A stretch of DNA of 64,000 bases, from the NCBI GenBank assembly GCA_019635485.1, contig JAHBZL010000001.1, positions 186,001-250,000 of the forward strand. The letters are read 5' to 3'. Under the pieces are notes generated by a model that saw nothing but the letters and a program-made list of their open reading frames with translations, did no database searches and had not been told where the DNA came from. How positions within the stretch are numbered: position 1 is the stretch's first letter; the number at the start of each line of letters is the position of its first letter. The stretch is from Piscinibacter sp. (lineage in GTDB: Bacteria > Pseudomonadota > Gammaproteobacteria > Burkholderiales > Burkholderiaceae_C). Below are positions 1 to 7,911 of this stretch, piece by piece. The position numbers were made by a program, and so were the translations under genes.

Positions 1-74
1 CCGGCATTGTAGGCAGCGCGCCGCCGGAAGTCATGGGCAGGGTTGGCGGCCCGCATCGGCTATCGTGGACGCCC

Positions 75-335
75 ATGGAGTGTCGTCCGCGCTGCGGCGC
101 CTGCTGCATCGCGCCGTCCATCAGCAGCCCGATCCCCGGCATGCCGCAGGGCAAGCCGGCCGGCGTGCGCTGCGTCCAGTTGGACGCCGCATTCGGCTGC
201 CTCCTGTTCGGCAGCCCGCTGCGGCCCGCGGTGTGCGCCTCGCTGCAACCCTCGGCCGCGATGTGCGGGCCCGGCCGCGAGCAGGCGCTGCGCTGGCTCG
301 GCGACCTCGACCGCGCCACGCGGCCCGCCGCATGA
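75..335 (+). CDS. YkgJ-family cysteine-cluster protein
   Basis: This 86-residue protein opens with a dense cysteine cluster ([11 protein letters not shown]) and has further cysteines at about positions 33, 42, 54 and 64. That is the layout of the YkgJ/UPF0153 zinc- or iron-chelating family, whose biochemical role is not firmly known. It is small, soluble and has no signal peptide. I chose the ATG at 75 because it puts the Cys cluster at the N-terminus as in the family; an upstream in-frame start at 33 adds 14 unrelated residues. Its stop overlaps the ATG of the Crp/Fnr regulator by 4 nt, so the two are probably translationally coupled. Confidence 0.8.
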   Translation: MECRPRCGACCIAPSISSPIPGMPQGKPAGVRCVQLDAAFGCLLFGSPLRPAVCASLQPSAAMCGPGREQALRWLGDLDRATRPAA

Positions 336-1021
336 AGTTCGACCCCTCCGGCGCCGACCTGCAGGCCCTCGCGCAGATCTACCCGCCGCTGGCTGCGCTG
401 CCGCCCGCGCAGCGCGACACCGACCTGCGCCAGGCCACCACCTGGCTGGACGTCCCCGCCGGCGCCACGCTATTCGAGGAGCGCGCACCGTGCCGCGGCT
501 TCCCCCTGGTGCTGCACGGCGAGGTGCGGGTCGCACGCGGCTCGTCACACGGTCGCTCGCTCGAGCTGTACCGCGTCGGCCCGGGCGAACTGTGCGTGGT
601 CTCGGCGTCCTGCCTGTTCGGCCAGCAGGCGCTCACGGCCCATGGCGAGGCGGCGGCGCCGACGCGGCTCGCCGTGCTGCCGCCGACGCTCTTCGACGCC
701 TGGTGCGCACACGAGCCGTTCCGGCGCTTCGTGTTCGGCGTGTTCGCGGACCGCCTCGCCGACCTGATGGCGCTCGCCGAAGCGGTGGCCTTCCAGCGGC
801 TCGACCAGCGCCTCGCCAGCGCGCTGCTCGGGCACGGCGACGTGCTGCAGACCACCCACCAGGCGCTGGCCGACGAGCTCGGCACCGTGCGCGAGATCGT
901 CACGCGCCTGCTGCGGCGCTTTGAGCGCTCCGGCTGGCTCGAGCTCGGCCGCGAGCGCATCACGCTGCTGGACCCCGCCGCGCTGCGCCGCCTCGCGGCC
1001 GGCGAAGCGCTGCCGCTTTGA
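332..1021 (+). CDS. Crp/Fnr-family transcriptional regulator
   Basis: The 229-residue protein has a cyclic-nucleotide-binding-like beta-barrel (about 35-120), a long dimerisation helix (about 130-165) and a C-terminal winged helix (about 170-215). The recognition helix contains R187-E188-x-x-x-R192, the same spacing as the three E. coli CRP residues (R180, E181, R185) that read TGTGA. FNR has Val at the first of these positions. There is no FNR-type N-terminal iron-sulfur Cys cluster, so the ligand is unknown. It starts inside the YkgJ stop codon (ATGA). A perfect TGTGA-N6-TCACA site lies 19 bases after its stop and before the DUF2892 gene, which makes that gene a likely target. Confidence 0.88.
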   Translation: MKFDPSGADLQALAQIYPPLAALPPAQRDTDLRQATTWLDVPAGATLFEERAPCRGFPLVLHGEVRVARGSSHGRSLELYRVGPGELCVVSASCLFGQQALTAHGEAAAPTRLAVLPPTLFDAWCAHEPFRRFVFGVFADRLADLMALAEAVAFQRLDQRLASALLGHGDVLQTTHQALADELGTVREIVTRLLRRFERSGWLELGRERITLLDPAALRRLAAGEALPL

Positions 1022-1039
1022 CTAGCCTCAAGCAACGCC

Positions 1040-1055
1040 TGTGACCCCGGTCACA
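1040..1055. promoter_or_regulatory. Perfect CRP-type operator
   Basis: The sequence TGTGACCCCGGTCACA is an exact TGTGA-N6-TCACA dyad with 7-bp arms. It lies between the Crp/Fnr gene and the DUF2892 gene, 72 bases before the latter's start. The adjacent regulator carries the CRP-type recognition residues, so local control of the downstream gene is the simplest reading. Confidence 0.7.
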
Positions 1056-1126
1056 GACCGGCGCTCCGCCCCCGCGGACACTGGCTGCGACACCCGGCCA
1101 CACGGGCCGGCATCCAGGAGCAAGCC

Positions 1127-1324
1127 ATGAAGACCAACGAAGGAACCCTCGACCGTGCGCTGCGCGTCATTGCCGGCCTCGTCCTGATCGCGCTCACGCT
1201 GACCGGCACCATCGGCGTCTGGGGCTGGATCGGCCTGGTGCCGATCGCCACCGGCCTGCTCGGCTGGTGCCCGGCCTACACGCTGCTGGGCATCAACACC
1301 TGCGGGCTCAAGTCGGCGAAGTAG
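1127..1324 (+). CDS. DUF2892 small inner-membrane protein (YgaP-like)
   Basis: This is a 65-residue protein with two predicted membrane helices (about 11-30 and 32-50) and the family's C-terminal cysteines (GWCPAY and NTCG). DUF2892 forms the membrane part of YgaP-type rhodaneses and often sits near sulfur-handling genes, but its role alone is unknown. An AGGAGCAAGCC ribosome-binding site precedes the ATG. A second DUF2892 gene is found at 25274 within the sulfide operon. The upstream TGTGA-N6-TCACA site suggests control by the neighbouring Crp/Fnr protein. The 3' end overlaps the convergent acetyltransferase gene by 17 bases. Confidence 0.85.
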   Translation: MKTNEGTLDRALRVIAGLVLIALTLTGTIGVWGWIGLVPIATGLLGWCPAYTLLGINTCGLKSAK

Positions 1325-1793
1325 GGCGCGCGAGCAGCATCTCGGTGTGCGGGATGCCGTCTTCCAGATAGCGCTCGCCGACGATCACGAAGCCGAAGCT
1401 GCCGTAGAACGGCTCGAGATACGACTGCGCCGAGATGCGCAGCCCGTGGCCGGGGAAGATCTGCGCCGCATGGCCGACGGCGCGTCGCACGAGCTCGCGG
1501 CCGAGGCCCTGGCCGCGGCCGGCGGCCGTCGTGATCACGCGGCCGATCGACGCCTCGGCGTACTTGACGCCGGGCGGCACGACCCGCGCATAGGCCAGCG
1601 GCTCGCGCCCGCCCGGGCGCCACGCCGCGAGGTGGAAACACTGCTCGTCGACGCCGTCCACGTCGAGGTAGACGCAGTTCTGCTCGAGCGCGAACACCTG
1701 CTGGCGCGCACGCAGGATGTCGTGCAGTTCGCGCAGGCTCAGGTCGTCGAAGTGGCACCAGCGCCAGGCCGGCATCGCATCGGTGGTGGTCAT
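1308..1793 (-). CDS. GNAT-family N-acetyltransferase (ElaA-like)
   Basis: This 161-residue single-domain protein resembles the ElaA branch of the GNAT superfamily. It has the opening WxxxxFxxLSxxELxxILxxRxxVF, the acetyl-CoA loop GRGQGLGRELV at about residues 95-105, and the late GERYLEDGIPHTEM segment. It is expected to transfer acetyl groups from acetyl-CoA in the cytoplasm; the substrate cannot be read from sequence. It is monocistronic and converges on the DUF2892 gene with a short 3' overlap. Confidence 0.87.
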   Translation of the reverse strand: MTTTDAMPAWRWCHFDDLSLRELHDILRARQQVFALEQNCVYLDVDGVDEQCFHLAAWRPGGREPLAYARVVPPGVKYAEASIGRVITTAAGRGQGLGRELVRRAVGHAAQIFPGHGLRISAQSYLEPFYGSFGFVIVGERYLEDGIPHTEMLLARPTSPT

Positions 1794-1824
1794 GCAGCGA
1801 TGATGCCCGGATCTCCCGAACGCC

Positions 1825-2994
1825 TCAGCGCACGGCCGCCTGGCGCAGCCGCGCGGCGACGAAGGCCAGCGCCAGCACGGCGAGCACCGCGCACACCAGC
1901 GGCGGCACCAGCCACTGCACGATGCCGAACGGTTCGCCGCGCAGGACCTGCGTCATCAGCGTGTTCTGCGCGAGCGCCGGCACCCACAGCTGCCAGGCCG
2001 CCTGCTCGCCGCGGTTGAACACACCCGCCAGCGGCAGCAGCGACGCCACCAGCACGACCAAGCCCGCGCTTGCCTGTGCCTCCTTCACGCTGCGGCAGCG
2101 GATCGCCACCGCCATCAGCAGCGCCGCGATCGCCGCCGCGAACGGCGCCAGCACGGCGATGAACGCCAGCGCCTCGCGCACGCCGAACTGGAACAGCGCC
2201 GCCAGCGTGTCGCTGCGCAGCAGCCATTGCGCGGGCACGAAGCTGAAGCAGGACAGCACCGCGATCGCCATCGCGACCGCGAGCACGGCGCCCCACTTGC
2301 CGAGCACGATCGCCCACGGCGGCGCCGGGTTGGCGAGCAGCGGTTCGAGCGACCCGCGCTCGCGCTCGCCGGCGGTGCTGTCCAGCGCCGCGTGCAGCGC
2401 GCCGTACAGCACCGCCATCAGCACGAAGAACGGCAGCATGCCGGTGATCTGCGTGCCGCGCACGCGCGGGTCGGCCAGATCGCGCTCGCGCACCCGCAGC
2501 GCCTCCGTGACGTCGGGCGCGACGCCGCGCAACGCCAGCGTCAGCAGCGCGCGCTCGCGGCCGAAGCCGGCCAGCAGGCGCTGCAGCCGCGCGCTGCCGG
2601 CCTCGCTGCGCTTGTTGGCGCTGTCGCTGACGATCTCCACCACCGGCGCCGCGCCTCGCTGCAGCGCGGCCTCGAAGTCCGGCGGCAGCACCAGCACCGG
2701 ATCGCCGAGTGCCGCGCGGCGCAGCTGCGCCTCGTAGTCGGGTGGCGCGGGCCGCACGCTGAAGCCCTGCCGCTGCAGGTAGTTGACCAGCGTCGGCGCC
2801 CGCTCCGGCGCGGCCACCACGAGCTCGCGCCGCTCGGCGCGTTCCTCCAGGTTGCCCACCAGCGCGGACAGCGCCACCAGCACCAGCGGCCCGAGCAGCA
2901 CGCTGGACAGCAGCACCACGAGGAGCGTGCGCCGGTCGCGCAGCGCATCGACGACCTCCTTCACGAACACCGTCGCGACGATGCGGGGGTTCAT
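1825..2994 (-). CDS. ABC-2 type permease (NatB-like)
   Basis: This 389-residue membrane protein has one N-terminal helix (about 22-44), a large extracytoplasmic domain (about 45-190) and a C-terminal block of about five helices, as in NatB/YhaP-type ABC-2 exporters. The ERERGSLEPLLANP segment before the second helix block is typical of the family. Its ATG overlaps the stop of the ATPase gene (ATGA), so the two subunits are made together. The substrate is unknown; NatAB in Bacillus exports sodium, but that cannot be transferred safely. It is the last gene of a four-gene operon. Confidence 0.87.
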   Translation of the reverse strand: MNPRIVATVFVKEVVDALRDRRTLLVVLLSSVLLGPLVLVALSALVGNLEERAERRELVVAAPERAPTLVNYLQRQGFSVRPAPPDYEAQLRRAALGDPVLVLPPDFEAALQRGAAPVVEIVSDSANKRSEAGSARLQRLLAGFGRERALLTLALRGVAPDVTEALRVRERDLADPRVRGTQITGMLPFFVLMAVLYGALHAALDSTAGERERGSLEPLLANPAPPWAIVLGKWGAVLAVAMAIAVLSCFSFVPAQWLLRSDTLAALFQFGVREALAFIAVLAPFAAAIAALLMAVAIRCRSVKEAQASAGLVVLVASLLPLAGVFNRGEQAAWQLWVPALAQNTLMTQVLRGEPFGIVQWLVPPLVCAVLAVLALAFVAARLRQAAVR

Positions 2995-3752
2995 GCCGCC
3001 GCCCCTGCGCCGAACGCCAGGTCGACGAAGGCGTCCTCGAACTGCGCGCGGCCGGTGCGCTCGAGCAGTTCGGCCACGCTGCCGTGCGCCACGCTGCGGC
3101 CCTGGGCGATCACGACCACCGCGTCGCACAGCCGCTCGACCTCCTGCATCACATGGGTCGAGAACACCACGCAGCGCCCGCCGCCGGCCGGCGACGCCAG
3201 CCAGCGCAGCGTCTCGCGCAGCGCGCGGGTGGCCGGCACGTCCAGGCCGTTGGTCGGCTCGTCGAGCACGATGTTGGGCGGGTCGTGCACCAGCGCGCGG
3301 GCCAGCGCGGTCTTGACCCGTTCGCCCTGGCTGAAGCCTTCGGTGCGGCGCTCCAGCAGCGGCTTCAGGTCGAGCGCCTCGGCCAGCGCCTCGGCGCGCG
3401 CGTGCGCGGCGTCGCGGGCCAAGCCATGCAGCGCGGCGAAATAGACGATGTTCTCGCGCGCGGTCAGGCGCGGGTACAGGCCGCGCGCATCGCCCAGCAT
3501 CCCCAGGCGCGCGAGCGCCCGCCGCGGCTCGCGGACGACGTCGATGCCGTCGACCTCGAGCCGCCCGGCGTCCGGCGCGATCAGGCCGGCCAGCATGCGC
3601 AGCATCGTGGTCTTGCCGGCCCCGTTCGGCCCGAGCAGGCCGCAGATGCGGCCATCGGCCGCCTCCAGGTCGACCGCGCGCACCGCCTGCACGGCTTCGA
3701 GCCCGCGGCGCGGCGGCGGGAAGCGCTTGGCTACCCCCGTGATGCGGATCAT
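2991..3752 (-). CDS. ABC transporter ATPase (NatA-like)
   Basis: This 253-residue nucleotide-binding subunit has Walker A (GPNGAGKT, about 40-47), a signature loop of the form FSQGERVK in place of LSGGQ, and Walker B followed by the D-loop (NIVLDEPTNGLD). The FSQGE signature is common in ABC-2 exporter ATPases. It overlaps the preceding hydrolase stop and the following permease start by 4 nt each. I chose the ATG at 3752 because it gives that overlap and the normal IRITGVAKRF beginning of the domain. It powers the partner permease. Confidence 0.92.
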   Translation of the reverse strand: MIRITGVAKRFPPPRRGLEAVQAVRAVDLEAADGRICGLLGPNGAGKTTMLRMLAGLIAPDAGRLEVDGIDVVREPRRALARLGMLGDARGLYPRLTARENIVYFAALHGLARDAAHARAEALAEALDLKPLLERRTEGFSQGERVKTALARALVHDPPNIVLDEPTNGLDVPATRALRETLRWLASPAGGGRCVVFSTHVMQEVERLCDAVVVIAQGRSVAHGSVAELLERTGRAQFEDAFVDLAFGAGAAA

Positions 3753-5206
3753 CGGGCACCCTCCGCGGCCGGGATGAAGGCCGGGGGGCGCGGGATCGCG
3801 GCCAGGCAGCCCGCGTCCAGGGCGAGCGCCTGTGTGTCGTCCGCGGCGTCGATGAAACGCGTCAGCAGGTCCGGCGTGCACCCGACGGCCAGCAGCCCGT
3901 GCCCGGCCTGCGCGACGACGATCGAGCGCGCCTTCGGCCCGAGCGCGGCCGCCACCCGCTGCGCATGCCGCGGCGGCGTCGCCGGATCGAGCCCGCCGGA
4001 CAGCAGCAGCACCGGGCTGGTGGCCGACGGCAGCCGGTAGAACGCCGCCGGCACCGTACCGCGCGGCCAGTCGGCACAGGCCTGTTCGTACAGCGGCAGC
4101 AGGCCGCGCCCGAAGTCCGGCGCCGGCGCCTCGACGACCTCGGCGGCGCGTGGCAGGTCCTCGGCGCAGACCACCGAGAAGTGCATGCCGGTGTAGACCT
4201 GCATCTCGCCGCGCGGCGCGAGCACCGCCGACAGCGCGGCGAGCGGCCCGAAGTGGCCGGTCGCGGCGGCCGCGATCGCCGCCGGCAGGCCCGCCGCCAG
4301 CGCCGGCGCATACAGCGGCCCGCGCACCGCACCGAGCAGCGCCTCACGCGTCAGCGTGAAGGACTGCGGCCGGCCGCTGCGTGGATCGGCCAGCGTGACC
4401 TCGCGCGGCAACCCCGCCAGCAGGCGCGCCCAATCGGCGCGCAGGCTCGGCCAGGTCCGCGCACAGGCGGCCTCGGCGGCGCAGGCCGTGAACAGCGCGT
4501 CGAGCGCCGCCTGTGCATCGGCGCCGGCGCTGGCCGGCAGCACCATGTCCGGTGGCGCGACCCCGTCCAGCAGGCTGCGCCGCACCGCCTGCGGGAACTG
4601 GCGCTGGTAGTCGAGCGCCGCACGCGTGCCGTACGACGCGCCGACCAGGTTGATGCGCGCCGCGCCCAGCGCACGCCGCACCGCGTCCAGGTCCTGCGAC
4701 GCAAGTACCGTGGTGAAGTGGCCCAGGCCGTCGCCGCGGCCGTAGGGCAGTGCCTGCAGCTGTGCCCGGCAGGTGTCGAGCCGGCGCAGCATCGCCGCCG
4801 TGTCGGCCTGCTCGGCGAGCGTCTCGCGGTCCTCTTCGCAGGCCAGCGGCGCCGAGCGGCCGGTGCCGCGCTGGTCGACGAAGACGATGTCGCGCCGGTT
4901 GTTCAGCCGCGCGAACACGCCCATCAGCGCCGGCGCCAGGGAGATCGCGCTCTGCCCCGGCCCGCCGGCGAAGAGGAACACCGGGTCGGGCAGCTTGCGG
5001 CGCGCCAGTGCGGGCACGACGAGGTAGTGCACGTCGATCTGCACGCCGTCCGGGCGCGCCGGATCGAGCGGCCGCGTGACCGCGCCGCACAGCGCCTCGT
5101 GCGGCAGGCCCGGCACCCGGCAGGGGCCCGGCGCGGCCGCCGCCGCGACGCTCGCGCACAGCGCCGCCAGCCCTCCGGCAACCAGCCTGGCGAGCACGCG
5201 CCTCAT
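3749..5206 (-). CDS. Secreted alpha/beta hydrolase, S33/TAP-like
   Basis: This 485-residue protein has a Sec signal peptide (about 1-24), an alpha/beta-hydrolase domain and a C-terminal TAP-like cap. The nucleophile elbow is GASYGT, the acidic residue lies in GGLDPATPP, and the histidine is in AGHGLL. An oxyanion HGGPG-type loop is present as FAGGPGQS. These match proline-iminopeptidase-like S33 hydrolases acting in the periplasm; the substrate is not determinable. The start at 5206 follows the glutaredoxin gene with a 4-nt overlap. Open frame continues far upstream, but only this start yields a signal peptide. Being in one operon with an ABC-2 exporter suggests a joint cell-envelope role. 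Confidence 0.85.
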   Translation of the reverse strand: MRRVLARLVAGGLAALCASVAAAAAPGPCRVPGLPHEALCGAVTRPLDPARPDGVQIDVHYLVVPALARRKLPDPVFLFAGGPGQSAISLAPALMGVFARLNNRRDIVFVDQRGTGRSAPLACEEDRETLAEQADTAAMLRRLDTCRAQLQALPYGRGDGLGHFTTVLASQDLDAVRRALGAARINLVGASYGTRAALDYQRQFPQAVRRSLLDGVAPPDMVLPASAGADAQAALDALFTACAAEAACARTWPSLRADWARLLAGLPREVTLADPRSGRPQSFTLTREALLGAVRGPLYAPALAAGLPAAIAAAATGHFGPLAALSAVLAPRGEMQVYTGMHFSVVCAEDLPRAAEVVEAPAPDFGRGLLPLYEQACADWPRGTVPAAFYRLPSATSPVLLLSGGLDPATPPRHAQRVAAALGPKARSIVVAQAGHGLLAVGCTPDLLTRFIDAADDTQALALDAGCLAAIPRPPAFIPAAEGAR

Positions 5207-5574
5207 GCCTCGCCGAGGAAGCGGTTGAACTCGCCGCTGTCGAGCAGGCGCTGCAGGTCGCTCGCCCCGCCGATCAGCACGCCACGCGCGAACACCATTG
5301 GAAAGGTGGGCCAGCCGGTCCACATCTTCAGCGCACTGCGCCGCCGCCACTGGCTGAAGTAGCTGCCGAACTCGAGGTACTGGTAGGCGTGGCCGGCCGC
5401 ATCGAGCGCCTGGCGCGCGCGGCGGCAATGCGGGTTGCCCGCCATGCCGACGACCAGGATGCGGTTCGAGGCCGCCGCCGCCTGCACGTTGTGGACGATG
5501 TCGGCGTGCAGGTTCGAGACCTTGTCGCGGATCGCCGGATGCAGGCGGCTCTCCTCCAGGATGCTGCGGGGCAT
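5203..5574 (-). CDS. Glutaredoxin-like protein with CRR active site
   Basis: This 123-residue protein resembles the C-terminal half of Grx4/Grx5-type monothiol glutaredoxins. The core VVGMAGNPHCRRARQAL places a single Cys at residue 50, and the cis-Pro and glutathione-binding part reads WTGWPTFPMVF followed by IGG. Monothiol glutaredoxins normally have CGFS; here the motif is CRRA, so iron-sulfur cluster carriage cannot be assumed. About 35 extra N-terminal residues precede the fold. It is the first gene of a four-gene overlapping operon with a hydrolase and an ABC-2 exporter. A 7-bp-arm inverted repeat (5581-5587 with 5597-5603) lies just upstream of its start, in the presumed 5' leader. Confidence 0.8.
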   Translation of the reverse strand: MPRSILEESRLHPAIRDKVSNLHADIVHNVQAAAASNRILVVGMAGNPHCRRARQALDAAGHAYQYLEFGSYFSQWRRRSALKMWTGWPTFPMVFARGVLIGGASDLQRLLDSGEFNRFLGEA

Positions 5575-5689
5575 GAACGTCCTCGGGCCGGAAAGCCCCG
5601 AGGTTAGCCGACGCCACCCGGCCCCCGCCCAGCGGGATCAGGGTTTCTCCTGAATCACACCGGTCGACATACCGACAAACAGCATCTAG

Positions 5690-5703
5690 GATTGCATACA
5701 ATC
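5690..5703. promoter_or_regulatory. Inverted repeat, possible GntR-type operator
   Basis: GATTGCATACAATC is a dyad with 5-bp arms, 60 bases upstream of the racemase gene, in the divergent region shared with the glutaredoxin operon. It sits in one of the few AT-richer stretches of the window. The TTGnATACAA shape resembles operators of GntR/FadR-type repressors of purine and hydantoin catabolism. No such regulator gene is in the window, so the link is weak. Confidence 0.4.
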
Positions 5704-5762
5704 TTGCTTCAGTCTTACCGACGAAGCTGTCCGCAAACATTGCTCCACCCCTCCGACAGGCC

Positions 5763-6494
5763 ATGCAGATCCGCGTCATCAACCCCAACACCACCGCCGC
5801 GATGACCGAGACCATCGGCGCCACCGCCCGCCGCGTTGCCGCTCCGGGCACGCAGATCGTCGCCTGCAACCCGGCCGCCGGGCCGGTGTCGATCGAGAGC
5901 CACTTCGACGAAGCCGTCGCCGCCGTCGGTGTGCTGGAGGAAGTGCGCCGCGGCGAGAGCGAAAGGGCGGACGCGTATGTGATCGCCTGCTTCGGTGATC
6001 CGGGCCTGCTGGCGGCGCGCGAACTCACGCGTGCCCCGGTGATCGGGATCGCCGAAGCGGCCTTCCACCTGGCCACGCTGATCGCGACACGCTTCTCCGT
6101 CGTCACGACGCTCGGGCGCACGACCATCATCGCCGAGCACCTGCTGCAGCAGTACGGCTTCGCGCACCACTGCCGGCGCGTGCGCGCCGCCGAGATCCCG
6201 GTGCTCGACCTCGAACACGACCCGGACGCCGCGCTGCGCCGCATCGTCGAGGAAGGGCGGCGCGCCAAGGCCGAGGACGGCATCGGCGCCATCGTGCTCG
6301 GCTGCGGCGGCATGGCCGACCTGACCGACACCATCGCCGAGGCCGTCGGCCTGCCGGTGGTGGAGGGTGTGACGGCCGCCGTGAAGCTGGCCGAATCGCT
6401 GGTATCGCTGCGCCTGCAGACCAGCAAGTACGGCGATCTCGATTTCCCGCGGCCCAAGACGTTCACGGGCCCGTTCTGCCACTTCGGCGCCTGA
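5763..6494 (+). CDS. Hydantoin/allantoin racemase
   Basis: This 243-residue cytoplasmic enzyme belongs to the Asp/Glu/hydantoin racemase superfamily. It begins MQIRVINPNTTAAMT, typical of hydantoin and allantoin racemases. The two catalytic cysteines are at residues 76 (ACFGD) and 181 (LGCGGM), the same numbers I recall for characterised rhizobial hydantoin racemases. It interconverts D and L forms of 5-substituted hydantoins or allantoin. The gene is followed after 28 bases by an NCS1 transporter, forming a two-gene operon for uptake and racemisation. No hydantoinase, allantoinase or carbamoylase is present nearby, so the rest of the pathway must be elsewhere. Confidence 0.9.
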   Translation: MQIRVINPNTTAAMTETIGATARRVAAPGTQIVACNPAAGPVSIESHFDEAVAAVGVLEEVRRGESERADAYVIACFGDPGLLAARELTRAPVIGIAEAAFHLATLIATRFSVVTTLGRTTIIAEHLLQQYGFAHHCRRVRAAEIPVLDLEHDPDAALRRIVEEGRRAKAEDGIGAIVLGCGGMADLTDTIAEAVGLPVVEGVTAAVKLAESLVSLRLQTSKYGDLDFPRPKTFTGPFCHFGA

Positions 6495-6522
6495 GCGCCG
6501 ACCGACTTCCGAGGAGACAACG

Positions 6523-7905
6523 ATGAGCGCAGCTCACGACGACAAGGCCGCCGGCGCGGAATCCCTCGCGCCGCAGCAGGCACGCATCATGGACAAGTGG
6601 TCCTACCTGCTCGCCTGGCTGGGCGGCTGCGTGTCCATCGGCACCTTCGCGATGGGCTCGAGCCTGGTCGGCCAGCTCAACATGCTGCAGGCGGTGGCCG
6701 CGATCGCGATCGGCTGCTTCGTGATCGGCGTGGCGCTGGCGATCAATGGCGCGGCGGGCCACAAGTACGGCATTCCGTTCATGGTCCAGGCACGCAGCGC
6801 GTTCGGTTTCGCCGGCACACGCTTCCCGGGCTTCGTGCGGGCCATCCCCGCGGTGGTCTGGTTCGGCTTCCAGAGCTGGATCGGCGCCGGCGCGCTGAAC
6901 GCCGTCTCGGCGGCGCTGCTCGGCTACGACAACCTGGTGGTCTGGTTCGTCGTCTTCCAGCTGCTGCAGATCGCACTGTCGGTGTACGGCTTCAAGGGCA
7001 TCAAGTGGCTGGAGAACGTCGGCAGCGGCTTCATCATCTTCGCGCTGGTCTACATGTTCTGGGCCGTGATCACCAAGTACGGCGGCGCGGTCGACGCCAA
7101 GATCACCAGCATCGAGGGCACCTGGGGCCTGCCGTTCTGGGGCGCGACGATGCTGTTCCTGGGCATCTACAGCACGATGATGCTCAACGTCAGCGACTAT
7201 TCACGCGAGCTGCACCACGGCGTCCGCCCGGGCACGCTGACGACGCTGTACTCGATGTCGATCCTGCCCGCGACGCTGTTCATGGGCCTGATCGGCCTGA
7301 TGGTCTCGGGCGCCACCGGCACGGCGGACCCGATCGCGGTCTTCTCCAGCGCGGTCGACAACAAGCCGCTGCTGGTCATCACGCTGCTGTTCATCGCCTT
7401 CGCGCAGGTCACGACCAACGTGCTCAACAACGTCGTGCCGCCGGCCTACGTGCTGATGGACGTGTTCAAGCTGTCGTTCCGCACCTCGGCCGTGCTGGTC
7501 GGCCTGCTGGCCTTCTGCACCTTCCCGTGGGTGCTCGTGAAGGACGAGTCGGCGGCCGGGCTGCAGGTGTTTGTGCAGACCTACTCCGCATTCCTCGGCC
7601 CGATCTTCGCGGTGCTGGTGGTCGACTACTACCTGCTGCGCCGCCGCACGCTCGACCTCGCCAAGCTGTACGACGCGGACGGCCCGTACCGCGGCGTCAA
7701 CTGGGGCGGCATCGTCGCGGCGCTGGTCGGCGCGGCGGTCGCCCTCGCGCTGCCGAAGATCTCCTGGTACGCGAGCCTGCTGCCGGCCGGCGTCACCTAC
7801 TGGCTGCTGATGAAGCACTGGGGCGCCTGCCGCCGCTTCAACGACACGGCCCCCGAAGCGCCGGCCGTGCCGGCCGGTGCCCCGCGGGCGGCGCTGCGCC
7901 ACTGA
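6523..7905 (+). CDS. NCS1-family nucleobase/hydantoin/allantoin transporter
   Basis: This 460-residue protein has about 12 membrane helices and NCS1 features: the N-terminal MDKWSYLLAWLGG region, the conserved NVSDYSRE in the middle, and FLGPIFAVLVVDYY in the late helices. The family couples sodium or proton entry to uptake of cytosine, allantoin, uracil or aryl-hydantoins. The upstream racemase points to a hydantoin or allantoin substrate. A GAGGAGA ribosome-binding site precedes the start. It converges tail to tail on the pirin gene with a 6-base gap. Confidence 0.9.
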   Translation: MSAAHDDKAAGAESLAPQQARIMDKWSYLLAWLGGCVSIGTFAMGSSLVGQLNMLQAVAAIAIGCFVIGVALAINGAAGHKYGIPFMVQARSAFGFAGTRFPGFVRAIPAVVWFGFQSWIGAGALNAVSAALLGYDNLVVWFVVFQLLQIALSVYGFKGIKWLENVGSGFIIFALVYMFWAVITKYGGAVDAKITSIEGTWGLPFWGATMLFLGIYSTMMLNVSDYSRELHHGVRPGTLTTLYSMSILPATLFMGLIGLMVSGATGTADPIAVFSSAVDNKPLLVITLLFIAFAQVTTNVLNNVVPPAYVLMDVFKLSFRTSAVLVGLLAFCTFPWVLVKDESAAGLQVFVQTYSAFLGPIFAVLVVDYYLLRRRTLDLAKLYDADGPYRGVNWGGIVAALVGAAVALALPKISWYASLLPAGVTYWLLMKHWGACRRFNDTAPEAPAVPAGAPRAALRH

Positions 7906-7911
7906 CCCGGC

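Noticed and set aside
5581-5603. CCTCGGG/CCCGAGG hairpin before the glutaredoxin gene as a riboswitch
   Set aside because: It is a single short stem with no conserved riboswitch core. It may be a leader hairpin only, and is mentioned with the gene.
5207-6583. Upstream extension of the S33 hydrolase frame on the minus strand
   Set aside because: It runs through the glutaredoxin gene and the racemase in another frame and gives no family sequence. The start at 5206 yields a signal peptide and a 4-nt overlap.
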